This document shows positions 10,960 to 20,199 of a DNA stretch of 22,500 bases, one piece after another. The number at the start of each line of letters is the position of its first letter. Position 1 is the stretch's first letter. The translations under genes were made by a program, and so were the position numbers. Under the pieces are notes generated by a model. It searched no databases, was not told the DNA's origin, and saw nothing but the letters and a program-made list of their open reading frames with translations. The DNA is from Actinidia chinensis (taxonomy: Eukaryota; Streptophyta; Magnoliopsida; Ericales; Actinidiaceae): positions 7,501-30,000 of the forward strand of contig VIGQ01001471.1 of NCBI GenBank assembly GCA_009663005.1, in the 5' to 3' direction.

Positions 10960-11700
10960 GGTCGTTGTGTTGTACGAATGTACAGAGATCAAAGACAAGT
11001 TTTGGAGGAAGCCCACAATACGAAGTTCACGATCATCCAGGAGGAATGAAAATGACCAAGATTTAAATGAGAAGTTTTGGTGGCCTGAATGGAAGAAGGG
11101 GAAAATAGCGAAATTTGTGTCACAATGTTTACCATGTCAACAAGTTAGGCAGAGCATTCAACGGGCCAGCAGGATATTGCAATCGCTATCAATACCGGAA
11201 TGGAAATGGGAAACATTCACTATGGATTGTACTCGGACTTACTGAACTCACCAAGGGTTGTCATGCATTTGGGTATGTGGATCGCCTCACAAGTCAGCGA
11301 TTTCTTACAGTGAAGGGCTACGTAATAATGTCGAAGTACGCAAACCTTTATATAGGAAATTATCAATTTCACGGTATACCAGTTTTTCTAGTCTAGGACG
11401 AGTCGAGATTGCGTCTAAGTTTTGGAAAAGTTTCACAACGAGTCTGGTACTGAGCTAAACTTGAGTGCAACTTTTTATCCACAAACGGAGGACAGTCGGA
11501 GAGAACCATCCAGACTTTAGAAAGAGTACTACGGCTATGTGTACTTGATTTTCAAGGAATTGGGAGACACAATTGCCACTTGTAGATTCATTTCACAACA
11601 GTTTTTCACAGCATCGAATTGCACCAGAACAACCTCAAACTAAGAGGAAATGTATCGCCTATTTGTTGGACGGAAGTTGGAGACGACACATGTGAGGAGA
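10960..11700 (+). pseudogene. pol: Gypsy integrase remnant (zinc-binding and core domains)
   Basis: A relatively long intact stretch (about 11060-11222) reads DLNEKFWWPEWKKGKIAKFV, followed by CLPCQ (11126-11140), the Cys pair of the HHCC zinc-binding domain. It continues to IPEWKWETFTMD (about 11192-11227), the start of the catalytic core with its first Asp. VDRLT appears in a shifted frame near 11278-11290. ATFYPQT (about 11469-11489) and LRLCVLDFQGIG (about 11531-11566) are later core phrases. A WTEVGD block near 11669-11687 follows. Integrase would insert the cDNA and make the short target duplication. Frameshifts break it at several points. Confidence 0.87.
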
Positions 11701-12226
11701 CACCGAGATTGTTCAACTAACGACCGATAAGAATCAAGGTATTCCATAAGTTCAACCGCACAGAGTCCGCCACAAGAGTTACGCAGATGTTCGAGGCGAG
11801 TTTAAAGTTTGAGGATGGGACCCTGGTGGTTTTTGAAAGTATCTCCCTCTAAGGGGATACAATCTTTGTGGTAAAAGGGGAATAAAGCCGAGATCTATCG
11901 ACCATTTGAAGTTCACGATTGGAAGGTCATTGCTTATCATATGCCTTTTCCCCAGAACTTCACATATGTCCATGATGTCTTCCACGTTTCAACATCAATG
12001 TAAGAAGTAATGTTCATGACCTGGGCATGTGCTCAATCATTTCTTTTAGGATTTGAGGGAAAGATTTAAGTATAGTTGAAATCCAATCGAGATTGTGGTC
12101 GCGTCGTACCAAGTATTACAACAAAGTTATTCCGTTTAGTACGAGTGGATGGCGGAATCACTCGTGAAAGAATCCATTTGGAGCGAAAGATGAGATTAGA
12201 GAATAGTATCCATCTCTATCAATGAC
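11701..12226 (+). pseudogene. pol: C-terminal pol remnant with probable chromodomain region
   Basis: KVSPL (11838-11852) and VHDVFHVST (about 11968-11994) are hallmark phrases of the integrase C-terminus in chromovirus-type gypsy elements. The following part (about 12080-12225) sits where the chromodomain is found in that group, and phrases like ERKMRLEN (about 12184-12207) fit its decayed tail. A chromodomain would steer integration to heterochromatin. It is too degraded to confirm the aromatic cage residues, so chromodomain presence is inference from position. Confidence 0.6.
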
Positions 12227-12534
12227 CGTGCGCATAAATTGAGGTACGTTTTGTCCCTTTCACTTTACTCACAGAACCGTTTAGTATTGACAATACATTT
12301 TGGTAGTTCTTCTATCCAAGCATCTCGGGGAAGGCCGATTTTGTGTGATATATATTACCTGGGTTACGCATGTTGTGGTGCTGCCCAACTAAGGCAGTGA
12401 GGAAGTCGCAACTGGATTTCAAAAATCCAATCAGTACCAACGCTATCATACAATAGACATTCAAATGATACGAAGAATATGATAAAAGTATCATGACGGA
12501 ATATCCGTACCCAAGTTTTGAGGACAACTTTTAT
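12227..12534 (+). other. Non-coding 3' internal region of the gypsy element
   Basis: After the pol remnant there is no supportable coding sequence in either strand. Near 12515 the phrase gttttgaggacaac resembles the 'ttcgaggacgaa' phrase that often precedes the polypurine tract in this group. Confidence 0.6.
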
Positions 12535-12548
12535 AAAGGAGTGGAGAA
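12535..12548 (+). other. Polypurine tract of the gypsy element
   Basis: The tract aaaggagtggagaa, with one T, directly precedes TGgAACA, which aligns with the TGTAACA start of the 5' LTR. This is the expected plus-strand priming site and fixes the left boundary of the 3' LTR. Confidence 0.8.
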
Positions 12549-14526
12549 TGGAACAATCTATCGAATTCGTGAATTCCATACTCGTCGGATTATGAGTGTA
12601 GCCTTATTCAGTCAAGGGTTGAGATTTAAGTAGGAGACCAAATCTAAGTTAGAATAACTCAAAACTTTAGTACTTTAAGTTTTGGCTCATTTTCTCCTCT
12701 TGGCGTACCTAACCCCATAGGAGTGTCGAAACCGCTAAGGCAAAAGATACAATTTCAATCTCCATGTTTCGAGCTGTAGAGAGATTCGAACCCTCAGCGG
12801 TCAAAATCCTATCCTTCTTAGCGTCGAACGCTTAAATGGACATTCGCACGCCGCAGTTAAAATAAAAAATGAAAGGAATCCTATGTAATAAAGTGGGGGA
12901 GTCCATGGGATAATTTCTCATGTCTCTAGCAAATGATACATACTATCAAAACTTCCCCTCCACCATACAGAAGAAGAAAATGAGAGGGAAAGCTTGTAAA
13001 GGCTGCATTCAACTAGGAGGAAGCATTATTGGGCTTGAAAATATTGGTAGTACAAACCCCATAATCTATGTATTGTATATTTTAGGTGTTACCTTGGTTC
13101 AAAATTAGATCAGTATGCTAGGTTCTAATTTGGTAGAAATTTACGTATGATAGTTCACCTAAGTATGTTTTGAGTACTTAGATACGTCTCAGAAGATTGG
13201 AGTTCATTTGGTTTATTTTTGGAAGAATTGTAAGTTTAAGTACGATTCCTGTTGCGCAAAACCGGACGTTCGCAACGCTTAAGACTGTGTCCGAACGTCC
13301 AGCGTCCGACGCCAGACTTAGCCTGAACTTGGGGTTCGAACGCCTAGGCCATTTTTCAGGCATATTTGGCCTTTTTCATCGTTAGAACCTTTAAATGTGG
13401 CCCAAATTCTGTAGAGTTTATTGATCGACGATATAGAGACGATAGGCCATGTGTAAGGAGTCTTGACCTAACTTTTGAATACCTAAGATTTAGTCAGAGT
13501 TTTCTTAGGTAATGGAGTATATTGACGTTCCTTACCTACTTGAGGGACAACTCATTTTTACACTTAGCCAAGAGAACCCGGTGAGTAACACGATGCCATA
13601 ACAAATTATGTATTTTAAAATGGTTCAACACATATTTTGTATATTCAAAGGTTTCCTCAGGTTTGTCATGCATTAACGATATGTTTATCAATACCAAATG
13701 CCATGGCTTTCATGTATGATATACTATTTATGTACTAAAGAAATCCATGGATGTTTGCTTTCCATCAGTGAAACTATATGTTCAAAGTAATGCATGTGAC
13801 ACTCGGGTCCTCTCGGGGTCCCTGTGGTGGGACCTAAATCTAACCTAAAGTCCTAAGATAAATGAAGGGATGTGAATATAATTATTTACAAGATATCTCG
13901 CCTAAAGAGCCACCCGTCTATTGGTCCCATGTTATGTTATGTTAATCCCGAGGTTTTTACGTTTTCAAATGAAGCTATGTATGTTTAGAAAACAAGTGAA
14001 GCCATGTTTATGCAGATCAAGTTCTTTAACTGGGTCTCCAGAAACTATGTTATGCTCACTTGTTCCATATGTATAAATGTATTTATGATATGAAGATGAT
14101 CCATGGTAGTTTACGTTTCATGTATCTGTTGTTTTCCACTAAACGTTAAGCTTACGTTTTCGAAAAATCTTTTCAGGAGCCAAAGTCAACAAACCGTAGA
14201 AAAGGAATGTTTGAAGCATATCTGTAGTTTGATAGCCCAAGGGCTTTAATGTGTTATGTTTGATGGATTATATCCTAAATTATGTCATGATATATGGCCC
14301 ATACAGACATATTTTAATTTGGTTGCCTGTTAATGTCTGTACAGTTAAGAAGCGCCACAGCTCTGGATGTACGGTATGGAGTGACCTATTTATTTTAGTT
14401 AAGACTTGCGGCGAAAATATTTATATCATTTTAAATTAAACGGTATGCAGTTAAGTAGTTGCCTTGCGGGCAAGCCATCGGCCATCCCGCCCACGATCCA
14501 CATAGGCCGGGATTGCGGGGCATGAT
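12549..14526 (+). repeat. 3' LTR of the inner gypsy element (about 2.0 kb)
   Basis: It aligns with 5610-7627 throughout. Anchors are cgaattcgtgaattccata (start), gcattattgggcttgaaa (13022), gttcgaacgcctaggcc (13334), gtgagtaacacgatgcc (13581), aagcttacgtttt (14148) and attgcggggcatgat (end). Its terminal TG is followed by a degraded ccccg. It is about 1978 bp, and most visible differences from the 5' LTR are one-base indels. Its last bases, catgat, replace cgttac. Confidence 0.9.
13581..14176 (+). other. Intron-like interval inside the 3' LTR
   Basis: The donor is ACCCG|GTGAGTAACAC at 13581, and the acceptor AATCTTTTCAG ends at 14176. The length is 596 bp, the same as in the 5' LTR despite many internal indels. 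Prediction only. Confidence 0.4.
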
Positions 14527-14863
14527 ATTTCGAAAAACGCTAAAGGATTTTTGCGCGTCTACTGAGGTTCGAAAACATCAAACTCTAAAAATGATTTTGT
14601 ACTGAACTTTCGCACTCCCTTTGCATACAGTTCAAATATGTGAGGCTTTGAAATATGTCATTTTTGCCTTAGCGTTCGAACTCCCATAGGGGCGTTCAGA
14701 CGCCACGGAAAAACTGGGCAGAAATTTAAATTCTCAAGTGTGATAGTTCTAACTTATTCTTTTGGTCTCGAGTTGACCTCGGAACGTCCTAGATCCACTT
14801 TAATTATCATACACGGCGTAATTCATATAGGGGGAATAAAGTTTACGGATTCGGTGGGTTCCA
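14527..14863 (-). repeat. Minus-strand gypsy LTR, first 337 bp (continues at 5609 leftwards)
   Basis: On plus, gtttacggattcggtgggtt at 14841-14860 is the reverse complement of the LTR start (tgtaacaccccgaatccgtaaa). The segment ttttgccttagcgttcgaac (about 14669-14688) is the reverse complement of the gttcgacgctaaggccaaaaa region near LTR position 190. The stretch ctaaaggatttttg (14541-14554) matches LTR position about 265. So this is the missing first part of the antisense LTR at 3767-5609, displaced by the inner element. Outer flanks read cttgt (3762-3766) and ctttg (14864-14868), a possible decayed target duplication. Confidence 0.85.
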
Positions 14864-16235
14864 CTTTGTGAGAGGTCAAAAACAAGTTTTATAAATGATT
14901 GAATACTTATATCAAGTCCTAATACATATAATACATCATTTAAACTTGTGGGAATAAATATAAAGGATATTCTATAAGCATGAATCGTATTCAAACCCCG
15001 TTTTGATTTGTGCATATTCACGACTTAGAGCATCAACTTAGGAATTGATACCATACGATGAAAACCAACGCTTTGGAGCATCATTATACATAAATAAGAC
15101 TTAGTGAATACTCAACGACTCAAAGACAGCCAGTGTATGCCAAATATGCCATATAGGTTGTTGGTTCTCAAGGTTTATAAAAACAATAAGATATGCAATT
15201 TAGTTCTACCTTATTTTTAAAACCACTTCCTTAGTTCCAATCGTATACCTACTAATATAGACTTAGGGAAGTAAGACAAAATAATTCACACTGTACAGCG
15301 GCGACTACTTAGCATAAGAGCAACATAAGTAATGTGTGAGTGCAGGGAAGGTTCAAAAACCTATCATTTGGTTTTTTAAGTTCAATTACAGTGCAAGCAG
15401 TACAAAATAACTATATTGAACTTGAGAATAAGTTTTCACAGTCCAGTATTTTGTATGCAATATGGCATAGTGACTTGAATAAATCAAATCCTACTTCAAG
15501 AGATGAAGCTCATGAAGTGTGATAAAAAATCGGTTTCAGAAAGCGCAATCAAGTTCTCTAAGAAATATATATCATTTAGTATCAGAAATCACCTTGTTGC
15601 AATGCCGAGGCAAGTTTAACAAGGTGCATCGATAGGCATATAGACAATCTCAGCGTGATGTGTTCATAATTGATATATATTCATACAAGTAAACATGGAT
15701 TCCTGAATCACGATATCATCCAATCAAATTATGTATACAGATCTATAAGAATGGAGTACAATACCTAAGAATCGAGGTATGCAAGCAAGTTTCTCTAGAT
15801 CTACTTCCACTTATCATGTGACCGTGAAACTGTTGCAAAGTTATAAGTACGTCTAATATAGTATAGACAAGTTCAAAGCATATAAACTACTTCAACAATA
15901 TTTTTCCATTAGTAATATATATATATCACACGTATATCATGCAATCATGATTCCAATACATCACCAAAAGTATCTAAGTAGAATCAAGATAGGCCATATA
16001 ATATCACATTCTATAGAGTGTAGTGTGTGAAGCATGGCACGATTAATAAGGATACTAATGTAGTATGCACATAATCTGTCAGGATCTAGTAATATACTGT
16101 ATCACAAGATAAACAATATTATTAAGAAGGATATGCATCATATACATTTTGTTCAAATAACATCATGTAATACATCAATATTAAGCCTATTTTATGATGC
16201 AACATGGATGCTATTAAACATCATCAAATAAACTT
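14864..16235. other. AT-rich stretch without recognisable gene
   Basis: No ORF over about 75 codons makes sense in either strand, and codon-like structure is absent. It contains short AT dinucleotide runs (for example tatatatatatc near 15915). It could be the right-hand continuation of the sequence at 3301-3766 before the antisense LTR inserted, but no shared family identifies it. Confidence 0.5.
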
Positions 16236-16735
16236 AGATCTAACATCTTCCCCATTTTTGATCGATGGCAAAACATTAAGGCTTTGACACAAATCTATGC
16301 TCTCACAATATTAATAGACACTCATAATATATCCATATGACTAGCATCATAAGTTTATCACATCCCTAATTTTCTTCTCCCCTTTGACCACATAAAACCA
16401 CTTTTAACATTAGAAAAAATCTCCCCTACGTATGAGCTCCCCTTCCCCCTCATACTATGCATGTAATCATTGGCTTAGAGTAACATTAAGTTTTCAAATT
16501 TTCTCTCCCCTAAGACAACATCAAATACAAGAAGTCATGTAGTACAAGTGATTTGTAAGTGACAATTGTTTTTCTATTAATGCCCCAAATACCTCAAGTA
16601 GTCCCAAGGGGTTGAATAAGTATAATTAATATCAATTGTTCATGCTACACTATTCTGGCCATAAGTCGATACCAAATGTACTGTTATAATAGCGCACCCA
16701 CTTAATCACCTACAATTGCACCCGCTGTGATACCA
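16236..16735 (-). mobile_element. Possible antisense LTR-element remnant with primer-binding-site-like motif
   Basis: On the minus strand, 16735-16724 reads TGGTATCACAGC, which is 11 of 12 bases of the initiator-Met primer binding site. To its left on plus are repeated pyrimidine tracts: cttccccatttttgatc (16249), cttctcccct (16373), atctcccct (16420), gctccccttccccctc (16435) and ctctcccct (16501). On minus these are purine tracts of the kind found in the non-coding internal regions of plant copia-like and derived elements. No protein domain is readable, and no matching LTR pair was found by eye. Confidence 0.35.
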
Positions 16736-17279
16736 TTGTTTACTAATCATAGTAAGCCGCGCTTATTCCACATAAAAAGCACGAATATCTTACCTACCAA
16801 AAGTGATACCAATATGTAATAATGCTCGCCCTAATTGGTGCCTCCTATTTTCAGTGTAATGATATGGCATGTATCTAGGTAATCAAGCAATCACACATGA
16901 AACATAATGAAGGGGTTTAAATTATTTTTACCACAAAAATAATATCTTCCCTTTTCAACATCTACAACGGATGCACATATATAAAGTAAGTAATTGGCCA
17001 ATGCCCACGGGCACATACGCAAAAAAAAAAAATTAAAATTTATTTTCATCAATTTTGAATGATTCTCAGTTGCAAAAAAGCCAAATAAAAATAAAAAAAA
17101 GAAATAATAATCACAAATAATGTAACTCTCAAGTTACTTTCTCAGAAAACAACTAATCGAATTTAAAATTAACATAAGAGAGCCATTTGTCAACCCTTGA
17201 CAAACCCCACCCCGACCTTTTTTTTTACTTTCAACTTACCATCAATTCTTTCTCAAACTACAATTTGCATTCAACTTCT
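16736..17279. other. AT-rich stretch with homopolymer runs
   Basis: No gene is visible. If 16724-16735 is a real minus-strand primer binding site, the corresponding LTR would begin here, but I cannot find a second copy. There are A-runs at about 17020-17032 and 17094-17101 and a T-run at about 17219-17226. Confidence 0.45.
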
Positions 17280-17860
17280 TTTATTATTTTTTTATTTACC
17301 CCTTTTATTCGTTTTTTTAATACCCTGGATTTCTTTTTATTGTTTTTTACTTTCACTTCCGGGGGGCAACATTTTTATATTATAAAAAAAATTATAATAA
17401 ATTTCATAACCCCTTATTTTTTTTCTTGAATACCCCTTGATTCTTATTTTTCTCTTTTTATCTCACTTCTAAATTTTTATCTAAAAAAATTATAATAAAA
17501 TTTATTTTATTTGTTTACTCCACATTATATCTTTTATAAAATTAAAAAAAAATTGGATCAAAATTTTTATTATAATTATCAACCACTGAAAGTTTTAAAC
17601 ATATAAATTAAAAATTTTGTTCATATATTTTTTTTTATAAAAATATCAGGTGGGAGTGTAAACGAAATTATAAATTTATCATAATTTGTATATAAAATTC
17701 GAGTGAAAGTAAAAAGGAAAAAATAAAGAACAAGGGATATTAAAATAACATGGAACTAAAGGGGGTTATAAAAATTTATAAACAAAAATATATAAAAATC
17801 AAAGTAAAAAATAATAATAAAAAGGGTATTAAAAAAACAAGTTTAGAAGGGTGAATGTGA
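17280..17860. repeat. Long imperfect AT-rich inverted repeat (foldback or MITE-like)
   Basis: The left arm (about 17280-17568) and the reverse complement of the right arm (about 17610-17860) share the same sequence order with mismatches and indels. Matching anchors are gtttttttaataccc (17310) with gggtattaaaaaaac (17825), ataacccctta (17406) with gggggttat (17760), atacccttg (17430) with caagggatatt (17732), and tgtttactccaca (17511) with ggagtgtaaac (17653). The loop of about 40 bp is near 17570-17610. There is no transposase and no coding capacity. ORFs read through it are low-complexity Phe/Leu/Ile strings. The outer limits and any target duplication are unclear. Confidence 0.6.
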
Positions 17861-19443
17861 AAAGTGATGGAGGAGAGGAGAGAGAGTCTAAAATGTATTT
17901 GGGAGGAAAAAATAATCGAAGGTGAAATCTGCGTCGTTCGATAATTCAAATGGATTGAGCCCGTAGGTAGAGTTAGATAGCCCGGAGAGATAGATTTTGG
18001 ATCAAAATAAGTCTGATTTATCAATATAGATAGCAGTTAGTTTAGAAGATTTACAATACTGTGGGTTTCTATTATATATTTTTTGGTCCTCATTATGATA
18101 AATGTATTTAAATATTTATTTTACATTCAATATTCTTAATACTATAATTATTGGACAAAATTAATTTCAATTAAATATTAAACCCAGGTTAAAATTAGAG
18201 AAAATGGACTCTAAGTCTAGTCCCTTTCTATTTGAAGAAGATGTTTGTATGCTTGATTTTTAAAATTGGATCGTTTTTAGTGAATTTTTTTACCAATTAA
18301 TAAATTATTTATATCTTTCTCCTTTCTCTTATAAAAGAAATAGAAATATAAAAAAATTATTCGATTTTAAGAGAACAGTTCACCAAAAAAAAATAATTAA
18401 TTCATTTGATCTTTAAATTCAAAATATTTTTTTTTTATATTTTTTAGGCTTTTATCATAAACTAATTATAATAATATAGGAATTTTGATCAAAATAATAA
18501 ATAAATTATTAAATAAAAAATTAAAAAATAGAGAGAAAAATAAGGTGGTAGGTCCACTAAAAAAGAGGACGGAGTGGTAGATGGGAGATAGAAAGTGAAA
18601 AAAGATGGGAGGAGAGAGAGGAGAGAAAGAAAGTGAAGTTTTGGGCAAAAAAAAAAAAAAAACAAAAAAATTAATTTAAGGTAAAAATCTGAACCGTTGG
18701 ATCAACTCAAATGGATTTGTTGGAACCGTTTAGATAGCGCGAGAGAGATAGATTTGGATTTTCAAACTAAATCACTGATTATTTTATAGATAGTTAAGTT
18801 AGAAGATTTAAAGCATTACGTTGTTTCTTATTATAATGTTTTTTGTCCTAATATGATAAATTTATTTAAATATTATTTCCAACTCAAAAGATTTTGACTA
18901 TAATATGGAACAAAATTAATTTTATAAATATAAAAAAGGTACAATTTAAAGAAAATGACAATTCCCTTTCTATTTGAAGTAAGTTTTTTGTATGCTTTAT
19001 TTTGAAAATTTTGTCGTTTTTAGTGAATTGTTTTACCAATTAATCAATATTTATATTTTTCTCTTTCTATTAATAAAAGAAATATAAAAAATATAAAAAA
19101 TTATCGAATATTTAAGAGAAAGATTCACCAAAAAACATAATAATTTATTTTTATCTTTTAAATATAAAATATTTTTTTTATATTTTTAGGCTCTTAGCGT
19201 CAAAATAATTATAATAATATAGAATTTGCTCAAATAATTAAATAAATTTATTAAATAAAAAAAATTAAAAATAAGAGAAAAATAAGGGTGTACGGTGTCA
19301 CGAAAAAGGGTGAGTTGTGTTAAGAGAGAAAGTTGAAAAGTGAACAGTGATGGGAGGAGAGAGAAGGAAAGTGATTGTTTTCGGCGGGAAGGAAGGAAAA
19401 AAATAATTTGAGGGTGAAATGGAACCGTTGGAAACTCAAATGG

Positions 19444-19485
<42 letters not shown>

Positions 19486-20154
19486 AAGTCCTGATTTATA
19501 ATATAGATAGTTGAGTTAGATAGATTTAAAAAATATGTGTATTTTTATATTATAGATTTTTTTGGTCTTTATATCGATAAATTTATTTAAATATTTATTT
19601 TACTCAATATTTTTATTACAATCATTGGACAATTAATTTTAATAAAATATTAAAAAATTACAATTAAAGAAAATTACTAACTTTCTTTTTTATTTAAAGT
19701 AATTTTTTGTCTGTTTATTTTTAAATTTATCGTTCTGTAGGGAATTTTTCACAAATAATCAATGTTTTATTCTCTTTGCCTACTCTCAAAAAAAGAATCA
19801 AAAAATATAAAAATTTATCGAATTGAAGAGAAAGTTCACAAAAACAAAATTAAAATTATTTTATATTCTAAATAAAATATTTTTTTTAAATTTAGGCTCT
19901 TATTGTCAAAAAATTAAAATTATAACAATGTTGATCAATATGTAACTACCAATTTATGGGATAAAAAAAGATAGAAAAATGAGAGATGAGAGAGAAATAA
20001 AAGTGGTAGGTCCCACTAAAAAGAGAGATGTTATTGATGGAGAGATAAGTTAGACTGATTGGAGGAGGGAGAGAGAGTGAAAGTGGTTTTTGAAGCGGTA
20101 AAAAATATTTGAGGGTGAATCTCAGCTGTATGTTTGTTGGATTAACTCAAATGA

Positions 20155-20195
<41 letters not shown>
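17860..20195. repeat. Tandem array, about three units of 710-760 bp
   Basis: The phrase around tagattttgg recurs at 17991, 18749, 19468 and 20180 (spacing 758, 719, 712). The phrase gatgggaggag recurs near 17866, 18604, 19349 and 20056. The phrase ggtggtaggtcccactaaaaa, or a decayed form, recurs near 18543, 19290 and 20003. The intervening blocks also match, for example tttttaggctcttag with the caaaata that follows, and tttagtgaatt with ttaccaattaat. So three full units and a fourth copy of the short GA-rich/ggattt segment lie head to tail. Units are over 70% AT by eye, non-coding, and differ by many small indels. GA-rich microsatellite and poly-A (18646-18661) lie inside. Confidence 0.85.

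Positions 20196-20199
<4 letters not shown>

Larger units (their letters stand above)
5610..14526 (+). mobile_element. Degenerate Ty3/gypsy LTR retrotransposon, probably Tekay/Del-type chromovirus, nested in an antisense LTR
   Basis: The element is about 8.9 kb: 5' LTR (5610-7627), initiator-Met primer binding site (7631-7642), gag-protease-RT-RNase H-integrase-C-terminal remnants (7835-12226), polypurine tract (12535-12548) and 3' LTR (12549-14526). RT before integrase identifies Ty3/gypsy. The long LTRs, the gag start MPPRRSRGRRG, and the C-terminal pol layout suggest the Tekay/Del chromovirus clade. That clade call is inference from memory of the family. Frameshifts and stops occur throughout, so it is non-autonomous now. 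It interrupts the minus-strand LTR on both sides (3767-5609 and 14527-14863). The flanking five bases, gtttg (5605-5609) and atttc (14527-14531), are not an intact target-site duplication. Confidence 0.9.

Noticed and set aside
5605..14531. Exact target-site duplication of the inner gypsy element
   Set aside because: Flanks gtttg and atttc agree at only three of five positions, and the 3' LTR end is itself altered.
17187..17429. Phe/Leu-rich 80-codon ORF resembling a membrane peptide
   Set aside because: It is produced by T-rich runs of the left flank and arm of the inverted repeat, with no complexity or conservation to support translation.
17860..20195. CRISPR-like or LTR-pair interpretation of the recurring segments
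   Set aside because: Spacing is about 0.7 kb, the intervening blocks are themselves repeated, and there is no primer site or TG...CA termini, so a tandem array is the simpler reading.
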